Of a DNA stretch of 64,000 bases, positions 25,741 to 33,823 are shown piece by piece (the first letter of the stretch is position 1; each line of letters starts with the position of its first letter). Source of the DNA: Roseiarcus sp037446355 (GTDB taxonomy: Bacteria; Pseudomonadota; Alphaproteobacteria; Rhizobiales; Beijerinckiaceae); assembly GCA_037446355.1 (NCBI GenBank), contig JBBIIT010000012.1, positions 9,846 through 73,845 of the forward strand. The letters run 5' to 3'. A program made the translations under genes and the position numbers. The notes under the pieces are model-generated. The model worked only from the letters and a program-made list of their open reading frames with translations, was not told the origin of the DNA and did no database searches.

Positions 25741-26562
25741 ATGAGCAACAATCCTGCTTCCATTCCACTCACCGGCGCGACGCGCCTCAACATCATCGTC
25801 GGCGATCCGATCGCGCAGGTGAAGTCGCCCGGCGGCGTCACGCGCTCGTTTCAGGGGCGCGGGACGGACGCGATCCTTGTGCCCGTTCAGGTCGCGCCCG
25901 CCGATCTCGACGCCTTTCTCGACGCCGCGACAGCCATCAAGAATCTTGACGGCATTCTCGTCACTGTGCCGCACAAGTTCTCCTGCTACGCCCATTGCCA
26001 TAGCGCGAGCGAGCGAGCGCGCTTTCTTGGCGCCGTCAATGTCATGCGGCGCGACGAAGGCGGCCTTTGGCGGGGTGATCACGTCGACGGGCTCGGCTTC
26101 GTCGGCGCCGCGCGCGCCAACGGGCGCGATCCCAAGGGCGCCGAGGCGCTGTTGATCGGCGCCGGCGGCGCGGGGTCGGCGATCGCGCTGGCGCTGATCG
26201 AGGCCGGCGTTGCGCGGCTCGCCATTCACGACGATGACAGCAAGCGCCGCGACGCGCTGATCGAACGCCTGAACAGCCTCAACCTCGCGCGGGTCCACGC
26301 CGGCTCGCCCGATCCCGCCGGTTTCGACTTCATCGCCAATGCGACGCCGGCCGGCATGAAGCCGGGCGATCCGCTCCCCATCGACGTCTCCCGGCTTTCG
26401 CCCAACGCCTATGTCGGCTGCGTCATCACCGCGCCGCCGGTGACGCCCTTGATCGAAGCCGCCCGCGCGCGCGGCTGCGCGACCGGCACGGGCACGCAGA
26501 TGTACGGCGCGCTGCAAGAAATCATCGTTGATTTCCTGCTTAAGGCGGACGCCAAGCGATGA
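25741..26562 (+). CDS. Shikimate dehydrogenase (AroE)-like oxidoreductase 2
   Basis: AroE-superfamily protein (273 aa), a distant paralogue of the one at 15801. The catalytic Lys is in VTVPHKF and Asp in HVDGLGF; the Rossmann domain has GAGGAGSA and NATPAGM. The first Ser of the canonical S-x-S carboxylate clamp is Val (AQVKSP), the second is kept, and NTD reads HVD. This suggests a hydroxy-acid substrate other than shikimate, or altered regiochemistry. Starts 13 bp after the ABC fusion gene and overlaps the next flavoprotein by ATGA. Confidence 0.85.
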   Translation: MSNNPASIPLTGATRLNIIVGDPIAQVKSPGGVTRSFQGRGTDAILVPVQVAPADLDAFLDAATAIKNLDGILVTVPHKFSCYAHCHSASERARFLGAVNVMRRDEGGLWRGDHVDGLGFVGAARANGRDPKGAEALLIGAGGAGSAIALALIEAGVARLAIHDDDSKRRDALIERLNSLNLARVHAGSPDPAGFDFIANATPAGMKPGDPLPIDVSRLSPNAYVGCVITAPPVTPLIEAARARGCATGTGTQMYGALQEIIVDFLLKADAKR

Positions 26563-28280
26563 TCGTCGATCTCGCGAGTCTCGCCGACGAAAGCGAGTTC
26601 GATTTCATCGTCATCGGCGCCGGCGCGGGCGGCCTTGCCGCCGCCCTGTTCGCCGCCATCGCGGGCAAGTCGGTTCTGCTGGTCGAGCGCACGGAATTTC
26701 TCGGCGGCACGACCGCGCTCTCGGCGGGTACGACCTGGATTCCGAACTCGCAGCACGCCGCCACGGTGAACGCATTGGACAATCGCGGCGCGGTTTCGAA
26801 ATTCCTCGACGGCGTCGTCGGCAATTACGCGCGCCGCTCGCTGCGCGAGGCGTTCCTCGATTCTGGACCCGAGGCGATCGCGACGCTCGAAGCTCGATCC
26901 GACGTGAAGTTTCGCCCCTATCCGCTTCATCCCGATTACGAGCAGTTGGCCGAAGGCGCGACGCTCAACGGCCGCGCGCTCGAACCGCTGCCGTTCGATG
27001 CGCGCACGCTCGGCGACAGTCTTTGCGCGATCCGTTCGCCGATTCCCGAATTCACCGTGCTGGGCGGAATGATGGTCGACCGCCGCGACATCAACCATCT
27101 CCTGGCGATGACGAAGAGTTGGGCGTCGGCGCTCCACTCGGCGAAAATTCTTTCGCGCTACGGTCTCGACAGATTGAAGGGTTCGCGCGGCTCGCGGCTG
27201 GTGATGGGCAATGCGCTGGTCGGTCGCTTCCTACTCTCATTGCAAAAGAGGAACGCGACGATCCTCACCGCTACCGAGGTCGACTCTTTCGTGACGGGTC
27301 CCGACGGCGTTCGCGGCGTTGCGCTGAGCCAGGGTTCGACGCGCCGCACATTGCGCGCGCGGCGCGGCGTCGTGCTGGCGGCGGGCGGCTATGGGCGCAA
27401 TTGGGAAAAGCGCGCGCAGATGCTGCCTAGTCCGACACCGCCCTATAGCCCCGCCGCGCCCGGCCACACCGGGCGGATGCAGGAGTTGGCGCTCGGCCTC
27501 GGCGCCCGCTTCGCCGATGGCGGCGCCGATAATGCGTTCTGGGCGCCGGTCTCGGTGCGCAAACGTGCCGACGGCTCGACCGCGGTGTTCCCGCATTTCG
27601 TGCTCGATCGTTCCAAGCCCGGCACGGTTTGCGTCGATCAGACCGGGCGCCGCTTCGTCAACGAATCGGCCTCCTACCACGTCTTCGCGCGCGCGATGTT
27701 CGAAGCCGACAAAACGCGCGCTTGCGTGCCCTGCTATCTCATAACCGACGCCGCGGGCATGTGGCGCTATGGGCTCGGCATGGCGCGTATGCGCACGCGC
27801 AATCTCGAATCGTATCTTGCCGACGGCTATCTGATCGCGGGCGCCTCGCTCGACGAACTCGCGGCAAAGCTGAAGGTCGGTCCGGCAATTCTGCGGGCGA
27901 CCGTCGAGGCGATGAATGGCTACGCCAGGTCCGGCGTCGACGCCGAATTCGGACGCGGGACCACCGCCTATCATCGCGTCAACGGCGACGCCGCGCACGG
28001 CCCCAACCCGACGCTCGGTCCCATCGGGAAGGCGCCCTACTATGCAGTGCGCCTCTATCCCGGCGACATCGGCGCCGCCAATGGGCTCGTCGTTGACGAA
28101 TTCGCGCGGGTGCTCAAATCCGATGACTCGCCGATCGGCGGTCTTTACGCCTGCGGCGCAGAGGCCGCTTCGATCATGGGCGGGACCTATCCCGGTCCGG
28201 GCATCACGATCGGTCCAGCGATCGTATTCGCCTATCGCGCGGTGCAGGACGCGGTACGGCGGGCCCAAGGCGCGGCATGA
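26559..28280 (+). CDS. FAD-dependent oxidoreductase 1 (KSTD/fumarate-reductase flavoprotein fold)
   Basis: Flavoprotein (573 aa) of the 3-ketosteroid dehydrogenase / fumarate reductase / urocanate reductase superfamily. The N-terminal dinucleotide fold is GAGAGGLAAA with VERTEFLGGTTALSAG. The C-terminal FAD-binding segment carries GGLYACGAEAASIMGGTYPGPGITIG. It would catalyse ring or side-chain dehydrogenation or reduction next to a carbonyl, at a cytosolic site; no signal peptide or haem motif is present. Translationally coupled by ATGA to the AroE-like gene before it and to a paralogue after it. Confidence 0.88.
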   Translation: MIVDLASLADESEFDFIVIGAGAGGLAAALFAAIAGKSVLLVERTEFLGGTTALSAGTTWIPNSQHAATVNALDNRGAVSKFLDGVVGNYARRSLREAFLDSGPEAIATLEARSDVKFRPYPLHPDYEQLAEGATLNGRALEPLPFDARTLGDSLCAIRSPIPEFTVLGGMMVDRRDINHLLAMTKSWASALHSAKILSRYGLDRLKGSRGSRLVMGNALVGRFLLSLQKRNATILTATEVDSFVTGPDGVRGVALSQGSTRRTLRARRGVVLAAGGYGRNWEKRAQMLPSPTPPYSPAAPGHTGRMQELALGLGARFADGGADNAFWAPVSVRKRADGSTAVFPHFVLDRSKPGTVCVDQTGRRFVNESASYHVFARAMFEADKTRACVPCYLITDAAGMWRYGLGMARMRTRNLESYLADGYLIAGASLDELAAKLKVGPAILRATVEAMNGYARSGVDAEFGRGTTAYHRVNGDAAHGPNPTLGPIGKAPYYAVRLYPGDIGAANGLVVDEFARVLKSDDSPIGGLYACGAEAASIMGGTYPGPGITIGPAIVFAYRAVQDAVRRAQGAA

Positions 28281-30013
28281 GCGCGGCGAAAAATCGCGAA
28301 TGCGATCTCATCGTCGTCGGCTCGGGCGCCGGCGGCCTCGCGACGGCGACCACGGCGGCCTATCTCGGCCTCGACGTGATCGTGATCGAGAAAGAGAAGT
28401 GGATCGGCGGCACGACGGCCTGGTCGGGCGGTTGGATGTGGATACCGCGCAATCCGCTCGCGGTTGAAGCCGGGATCGTCGAGGACGTCGCCGCGCCGCG
28501 CGCCTATCTCGAGGCCGAACTCGGCGAAGCATTCGACGCCCCGCGCGTTGACGCCTTTCTTGAACAGGGGCCGCGCATGGTCGCGTTCTTTCGCGAGCGC
28601 ACAAGGCTAGATTTCATCGACGGCAACGCCATCCCCGATTTTCACGACCGATCGCCGCACTCGGTCAAAGGCGGGCGCTCTGTCTGCGCCGCGCCGTTCG
28701 ACGGCCGCGCGCTCGGGCCCGACATTGCTCGGCTTCGCCCGCCGCTCGAAGAGATTTCGCCCTTCGGCATGGGAGTCGGCTCCGGCGCCGACATGCGCCA
28801 CTTCCTATCGGCGACGCGCGACACCCGTTCGTTCGCCTATGTCGCAAAGCGCGTTCTGCGCCACGCCGCTGAGACCGCGCGATTCGGGCGCGGGCTCTGG
28901 CTCGTCGGCGGCAATGCCCTCGTGGCGCGGTTGATGAAGAGCGCGAACGATCTCGGCGTGACGATCCTCACGGAGGCGCCGGCGCGCGCGCCGTTGATTG
29001 AAAATGGGCGCGTCGTCGGGGTCGAAGTCGGCGGCCAAACCCCGGTCGAAATACGCGCGCGGCGCGGCGTTGTGCTCGCGAGCGGGGGCTTTCCCCACGA
29101 CGTCGCTCGCAAGGCCGCGATGTTTCCTCATGCCCCGACGGGGCGCGAACATTGGTCGGCAGCGCCGGAGGGCAACGTCGGCGACGGGCTCGCCATCGGC
29201 GAAGCGGCGGGAGGGCGCGTGCGGCGCGACCTCAGCGACGCGGGCGCCTGGGCGCCGGTTTCCTTGACGCCGCGGCGCGAGGGTTTCGGCCGCTTCCCGC
29301 ATCTGATCGAGCGCGCCAAGCCTGGGCTCATTATGGTCACGCGCGCGGGGCGGCGCTTCGCCAACGAGGCCGACTCCTATCACGACGTTATGCAGGCGCT
29401 GTTCGCGGCGACGCCGAAGGGCGCGTCCGTGGAGGCGTTCCTGATCTGCGACCACGATTTCCAGCGCCGTTACGGACTCGGGCGCGCGCGCCCACGACCG
29501 TTCTCTGTCCGTAGATGGATCAACAATGGTTATCTCAAGCGCGCCGGGTCCATCGCCGATCTTGCGCGACAATGCGGCGTCGACGCTGAAGCGCTCGAGG
29601 AAACGGTCAACACATTCAACGCCGGCGCCGCCGAGGGCCGCGACGACGAATTCCATCGCGGCGAAAGCCCGTACAATCGTGTGCAAGGCGATCCCGAACG
29701 AACGCCGAACCCTTGCGTCGGACCCATCGCGCGCGCCCCTTTCTACGCGGTGAAGATCGTCGCGGGCAGCCTCGGCACTTTCGCGGGATTGAAGACCGAC
29801 GCCGACGCTCGCGTTCTCGACGTCGAGGACCGGCCGATCGAGGGCCTGTATGCCGTCGGGGCGGATATGTCGAGCATAATGGGCGGACGCTATCCCGCCG
29901 GCGGCATCACGCTCGGGCCGGCGATGACCTTCGGCTACATCGCCGCCCATCACGCGAGCGGCGTTCCGCTCGACAACAATCGCGCCGCCCCGGCGCGTTC
30001 CCCTCAAGGTTGA
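28277..30013 (+). CDS. FAD-dependent oxidoreductase 2 (KSTD/fumarate-reductase flavoprotein fold)
   Basis: Second member of the same flavoprotein superfamily (578 aa), a tandem paralogue of the preceding gene but clearly diverged. The FAD fold is GSGAGGLATA with EKEKWIGGTTAWSGGWMWIP, and the C-terminal segment is GLYAVGADMSSIMGGRYPAGGITLGPAMTFGYI. A GRRFANEADSYHD stretch is the usual substrate-side motif of this group. The tandem pair could form a two-step desaturation or act on different intermediates. Overlaps the first flavoprotein by ATGA; followed 8 bp later by the TIM-barrel gene. Confidence 0.88.
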   Translation: MSAAKNRECDLIVVGSGAGGLATATTAAYLGLDVIVIEKEKWIGGTTAWSGGWMWIPRNPLAVEAGIVEDVAAPRAYLEAELGEAFDAPRVDAFLEQGPRMVAFFRERTRLDFIDGNAIPDFHDRSPHSVKGGRSVCAAPFDGRALGPDIARLRPPLEEISPFGMGVGSGADMRHFLSATRDTRSFAYVAKRVLRHAAETARFGRGLWLVGGNALVARLMKSANDLGVTILTEAPARAPLIENGRVVGVEVGGQTPVEIRARRGVVLASGGFPHDVARKAAMFPHAPTGREHWSAAPEGNVGDGLAIGEAAGGRVRRDLSDAGAWAPVSLTPRREGFGRFPHLIERAKPGLIMVTRAGRRFANEADSYHDVMQALFAATPKGASVEAFLICDHDFQRRYGLGRARPRPFSVRRWINNGYLKRAGSIADLARQCGVDAEALEETVNTFNAGAAEGRDDEFHRGESPYNRVQGDPERTPNPCVGPIARAPFYAVKIVAGSLGTFAGLKTDADARVLDVEDRPIEGLYAVGADMSSIMGGRYPAGGITLGPAMTFGYIAAHHASGVPLDNNRAAPARSPQG

Positions 30014-30021
30014 AACCAGCG

Positions 30022-30867
30022 ATGCCGCGCCTCTATTCGCTCGCCTATCTCACCGCCGCGCAACTTTCCGCGCCGGACGCCGTGCGCCTTGCGGCGAAAC
30101 TCGGTTACGACGCGATCGGCGTGCGTATCCTGCCCGTCGCGCCCGGCGGCGCCTTCTCGCCTCTGATCGAGGACGCGGCGCTGCGCAAACAAACGCTCAC
30201 GGCGCTGCGCGAAACCGGCGTCAGCGTGTTCGACGTCGAGATCATCCGTCTCGGCCCCGATTTCGATGCGAAGGCGACGCGGCCGTTTCTCGAGACATGC
30301 GCCCTGCTCAAGGCCCGCGCGGTCCTCGTGGCGGGCGACGATCCCGAACCTTCGCGGCTCGCGCAATCCTTCGCCGCCTTCGCGGAGGCGGCGGCCCCGT
30401 TCGGCCTAACAGCCGATCTCGAATTCATGCCCTGGACCGAAGTTCCGAACGCGACCGCCGCGCTGCACATCGTCGAAACAGCGGGCGCCGCAAACGGGCG
30501 CGTGCTCGTCGACGCCTTGCATTTCGCGCGCTCGCGGACGACGCTCGACGACATCGCGGCGCTGCCCGCCATTCGAATTAGCTACGCGCAGATTTGCGAC
30601 GCGCCGGCCAAAAGTCCGGCGACAACCGAAGGCCTCATTCACGCCGCGCGCCAAGAAAGATTGCTGCCGGGCGAGGGGGGCGTCGATCTCGTCGAACTCT
30701 TCGCGCGGCTGCCCGCGGCATTGCCGATCAGCGTCGAGATACCGAACGTCGCAGGCATCGCCGCGCTGGGTTCGGAGGAATGGGCGCGGCGCGCGCTCGT
30801 CGAAGCCAGGCGCACGCTCGCGCGCGCCGACGCGCGACGCCAAGAATTCAATTCTACGGGAGACTGA
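30022..30867 (+). CDS. Sugar phosphate isomerase/epimerase-like TIM-barrel enzyme 2
   Basis: AP-endonuclease-2-type TIM barrel (281 aa). The metal ligands are inferred at Glu (DLEFMPW), Asp (LVDALHF), Gln (SYAQICDA) and Glu (SVEIPN). The family spans isomerases, epimerases and 3-dehydroshikimate dehydratases. ATG 30022 is the start that matches the family's N-terminal strand; an upstream extension lies inside the flavoprotein gene. The end of the gene contains a 13-bp perfect palindrome (30843-30855) just before the acyl-CoA dehydrogenase. Confidence 0.8.
   Translation: MPRLYSLAYLTAAQLSAPDAVRLAAKLGYDAIGVRILPVAPGGAFSPLIEDAALRKQTLTALRETGVSVFDVEIIRLGPDFDAKATRPFLETCALLKARAVLVAGDDPEPSRLAQSFAAFAEAAAPFGLTADLEFMPWTEVPNATAALHIVETAGAANGRVLVDALHFARSRTTLDDIAALPAIRISYAQICDAPAKSPATTEGLIHAARQERLLPGEGGVDLVELFARLPAALPISVEIPNVAGIAALGSEEWARRALVEARRTLARADARRQEFNSTGD
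30843..30855. promoter_or_regulatory. Palindrome AGAATTCAATTCT resembling the IclR sites
   Basis: Perfect palindrome (6-bp arms, 1-bp centre) inside the last codons of the TIM-barrel gene and 14 bp before the acyl-CoA dehydrogenase start. It shares the GAATT-N-AATTC core with operator site 1 at 20865. It could be a regulatory site inside the operon or chance; binding is not shown. Confidence 0.3.
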
Positions 30868-30868
30868 A

Positions 30869-32041
30869 ATGGATTTCGCCCTGAACGAAGAGCAGAAGAT
30901 GCTCGTCGAGACAGTCCGTTCCTTCATCGCGCGCGAACTCGCGCCGCTCGAGGACGAGATCGAGACCACGGGCGTCTTGCGTCCCGAACACGCGCGTCAA
31001 GTTCACCAGAAAGCGAAGGCGCTCGGCCTTTACGCGATGAACATTCCAACGCAATGGGGCGGCGGCGGCCTTTCAGCCGTCGACCACATGCTCGCCGAGG
31101 AACAGTTCGGCCGCACGACGGACATTCTTATCCGCCGTGCGTTCGGCAACGTTTACGAGATGCTGTTGGAGTGCAAAGGCGAGCAGATCGAGCGCTGGCT
31201 GAAGCCGGCGGTCCGGGGCGAGCGCGTGTGTTCGATCGCTATCACCGAGCCTGGCGCGGGTTCCGACGCGGCGGGCATCAGGACGCGGGCGACCCGCGAC
31301 GGCGCAGGCTGGCGCCTCTCCGGCAACAAGCATTTCATCAGCGACGGCGCCTTTGCCGACTTCTTTCTCGTCACCGCCGTCACCGACGCGAGCGCCGGCG
31401 CCAAGGGCATTTCGATGTTCCTCGTCGACAAGGGGCTGCCCGGGTTCACCATCGGGCGCGATCAACCGATGATGGGCATACGCGGCACCAGCCATGTCGA
31501 ACTCTTCTTCGACGAAACGCCGGTCGAGCCGGTCGCGCTCCTCGGGCGCGAAGGCGAGGGGTTGCGGCTCGCGCTTTCGACGCTGGGGCGCGTGCGCCTC
31601 GCCCAGGTCGGCGCGCGCGCGATCGGCAAAGCGACGATGGTGCTGGAAAAGACCGTCGCCTATGCGCGCGAGCGCAAGCAATTCGGTCAGCCGATCGGCG
31701 ATTTCCAGATGGTGCAGCAGATGATTTCGGACTCGATCATCGAGGTCAATTGCGCGCGCCTGCTGCTGCATCGCGCGGCGTTCGAACTCGACAGCGGGCG
31801 CGACGCGCGCGATCTCATCGCGATGGTCAAAGTCAACGCCGCCGAGACGCTCGGACGGGTGGTTGATCGCGCGGTGCAAATATTCGGCGGCATGGGCTTC
31901 TGCAAGGATCTGCCGATCGAACGCTATTACCGCGATGCGCGCATCTACCGCATATTCGACGGCGCTTCGGAGGTGCATCGTTTCACCATCGCGCGCTCGG
32001 CGATGCGTCGCGACGCCGCGCTCTACGATATCGGAGCCTGA
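30869..32041 (+). CDS. Acyl-CoA dehydrogenase
   Basis: Flavin-dependent acyl-CoA dehydrogenase (390 aa, usual length). N-terminal helical domain, the ITEPGAGSDA beta-domain signature, FLVDKGLPGF, and the C-terminal YARERKQFG and IFGGMGF helices. At the MCAD-type catalytic-base position the sequence reads IFDGASEVH, i.e. Asp instead of Glu, and the alternative isovaleryl-type base position holds Gly. That suggests an unusual, possibly cyclic, acyl substrate. GGGAG precedes the ATG. It is followed directly by the CoA-transferase gene, so the acid is probably activated and then desaturated. Confidence 0.9.
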   Translation: MDFALNEEQKMLVETVRSFIARELAPLEDEIETTGVLRPEHARQVHQKAKALGLYAMNIPTQWGGGGLSAVDHMLAEEQFGRTTDILIRRAFGNVYEMLLECKGEQIERWLKPAVRGERVCSIAITEPGAGSDAAGIRTRATRDGAGWRLSGNKHFISDGAFADFFLVTAVTDASAGAKGISMFLVDKGLPGFTIGRDQPMMGIRGTSHVELFFDETPVEPVALLGREGEGLRLALSTLGRVRLAQVGARAIGKATMVLEKTVAYARERKQFGQPIGDFQMVQQMISDSIIEVNCARLLLHRAAFELDSGRDARDLIAMVKVNAAETLGRVVDRAVQIFGGMGFCKDLPIERYYRDARIYRIFDGASEVHRFTIARSAMRRDAALYDIGA

Positions 32042-32042
32042 A

Positions 32043-33575
32043 ATGCCGCGCGCGCAATTTCTCACCGCCGACGAAGCAATCGCGCTCATCCGCGACGACG
32101 ACACGGTCGCCGTGATCGGCGGCGGCGGCGGATTGATGGAGGCGGCCGCCTTGTTCGCGGCGGTCGAGCGGCGCTTTCTGGCGACCGGCGCGCCGCGCGA
32201 CCTCTCGCTGATCCATTCGCTCGGCGTCGGCGACCGCAAGAGGCGCGGGTTAAGTTGTTTCGCGTATGAGGGGCTCGTGCGCAAAGTGACGGGCGGGCAC
32301 TGGGTCTGGTCGCCAAAAATGCAGGAACTCGCGCGCGCCAACAAGATCGAGGCCTATGTGTTGCCGGGCGGGGTCGTGATGCAGCTTTATCGCGAGATCG
32401 GCGCCGGACGGCCGGGCCTTCTTTCGCGCGTTGGCCTGGGCACTTTCGTCGATCCGCGCCTTGAAGGCGGGCGCATGAACGAAGCGGCCAAGGAGACGCT
32501 CGTCGAGACGATGACCATCGGCGGCGAGGAATATCTCTTCTACAAGTCCTTCCCCGTCCATGTCGCGCTGCTGCGCGGCACCTACGCGGACGACGAGGGC
32601 AACATCAGCCTCGCTGAAGAGGCGGCCAATCTCGACATCCAGGCCTGCGCGCTGGCGGCGCGCAATTCCGGCGGCAAAGTGATCGTTCAGGTGCGCGAGC
32701 GTGTGAAGGCGGGCGCCCTGCCCGCTCATACGATCGCAATCCCCGGTCCGTGGGTGGACGTCGTCGTCGTCGTTCCCGACCAGATGATCAGTTACGACGC
32801 TGCGCACGACCCGGCGATGGCGGGCATGGAGCGGGCGCCGCCGCTGCCGATCCCGACGCCCGCGCTCGACGAGCGTCAGGCGATCGCGCGGCGCGCGCGG
32901 CTCGAACTCGTCGAAGGCGCGGTCGTCAACTTCGGTTTCGGCATTCCCGACGCCGTCGCTTCCCTGGTCGCCGAGGACGTGCGCGCCGGGCGTTACCGCC
33001 AAACGATCGAGCATGGCGTCTACGGCGGCGAGCTGCTGACCGGACATGTGTTCGGCTTCTCGCGCAACGCCAGCGCGATGATCGACGCGCCGACGCAATT
33101 CGATTTCTATTCCGGCGGCGGCCTTGACATCGCCTTTCTCGGATTTGGCCAGATCGACGTCGAAGGCAACGTCAACGCCTCCAAGCTCGGCGGCGCGCCT
33201 GTCGGCCCCGGCGGTTTCATCGACATCGCCCAGAACGCGCGCAAGGTGGTGTTCTGCGGCACGTTCGACGCCAAGGGCGCACGGCTGCGCATTGGCGAAG
33301 GATGGCTCCGCGTCGAGCAATCCGGCGCGATCGCGAAACTCGTGCGCAAAGTCGATCAGGTGACGTTCTCCGGCGCCGAGGCGCTGAAGCGCGGCCAAGA
33401 CGTCTGGTACATCACCGAACGCGCGGTGTTCCGGCTGACGGCGGAGGGCGTTACGCTCGTCGAAGCGGCGCCCGGCGTCGATCTCGACCGGGACGTGCTC
33501 GCGCGCATGGGTTTCGCGCCGCGCCTTGCTGCGAGCGTAGCTCTCATGCCGGCCGAATGCTTTCGTCCGGACTGA
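32043..33575 (+). CDS. Family I CoA-transferase, fused alpha+beta (YdiF/propionate CoA-transferase-like)
   Basis: Single-chain class I CoA-transferase (510 aa) with both halves in one protein. The N-terminal half carries the GGGGGLMEA-type CoA loop and GTYADDEGNIS; the C-terminal half has LVEGAVVNFGFGIPD and the catalytic Glu in TIEHGVYGG. It would move CoA from acetyl- or succinyl-CoA onto the pathway acid. ATG 32043 lies 2 bp after the dehydrogenase stop, with GGAG upstream; the longer frame from 31863 is antisense to homology and rejected. Last recognised gene of the plus-strand catabolic operon. Confidence 0.9.
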   Translation: MPRAQFLTADEAIALIRDDDTVAVIGGGGGLMEAAALFAAVERRFLATGAPRDLSLIHSLGVGDRKRRGLSCFAYEGLVRKVTGGHWVWSPKMQELARANKIEAYVLPGGVVMQLYREIGAGRPGLLSRVGLGTFVDPRLEGGRMNEAAKETLVETMTIGGEEYLFYKSFPVHVALLRGTYADDEGNISLAEEAANLDIQACALAARNSGGKVIVQVRERVKAGALPAHTIAIPGPWVDVVVVVPDQMISYDAAHDPAMAGMERAPPLPIPTPALDERQAIARRARLELVEGAVVNFGFGIPDAVASLVAEDVRAGRYRQTIEHGVYGGELLTGHVFGFSRNASAMIDAPTQFDFYSGGGLDIAFLGFGQIDVEGNVNASKLGGAPVGPGGFIDIAQNARKVVFCGTFDAKGARLRIGEGWLRVEQSGAIAKLVRKVDQVTFSGAEALKRGQDVWYITERAVFRLTAEGVTLVEAAPGVDLDRDVLARMGFAPRLAASVALMPAECFRPD

Positions 33576-33589
33576 GACAAGCCCCCGAC

Positions 33590-33623
33590 AAAAAAGGAGG
33601 CCGCCATGTCGCCACGGCGGCCT
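33590..33623 (-). terminator. Rho-independent terminator (minus strand), distal
   Basis: On the minus strand an 8-bp stem AGGCCGCC/GGCGGCCT with a 10-nt loop is followed by CC and six T. It stops transcripts arriving from the alpha/beta hydrolase gene to the right. It may also partly affect plus-strand readthrough of the CoA-transferase operon, though the plus strand has no T-run. Confidence 0.6.
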
Positions 33624-33656
33624 TGAGTCTAGGGAGGAAACGCCCAAGGAGGGCAT

Positions 33657-33719
33657 ATGCAGCAGATCGTGCCGCACCGCATCAATTTAATGCTGCATCG
33701 CAACGAAAGCAAGAGTTGA
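33657..33719 (+). CDS. Possible 20-codon small ORF with strong ribosome site
   Basis: ATG to TGA encodes 20 residues beginning MQQIVPHRI, preceded by AAGGAGGGCAT at ideal spacing. It lies 80 bp downstream of the CoA-transferase on the same strand and between two minus-strand terminators. No family is recognised; length alone makes it weak. It could be a translated small protein, a remnant or chance. Confidence 0.3.
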   Translation: MQQIVPHRINLMLHRNESKS

Positions 33720-33723
33720 ATCG

Positions 33724-33746
33724 AAAAATCTGACTCCAGGGTCAGA
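33724..33746 (-). terminator. Rho-independent terminator (minus strand), proximal
   Basis: Minus strand reads TCTGAC, loop CCTGGA, GTCAGA, then five T. It stands about 80 bp downstream of the alpha/beta hydrolase stop and is its first terminator. The 33750-33790 stretch next to it is AT-rich and otherwise empty. Confidence 0.65.
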
Positions 33747-33823
33747 AACTTTAGTTTAATATCGTATGTATTATGTATAATAGTCGACTTTCACGACCTC
33801 GAAAGGCGTCCCGCCCCACCGGC

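Noticed and set aside
33750..33790. AT-rich patch as possible origin or promoter
   Set aside because: No repeated boxes are present and it lies downstream of two convergent genes, which it need not serve.
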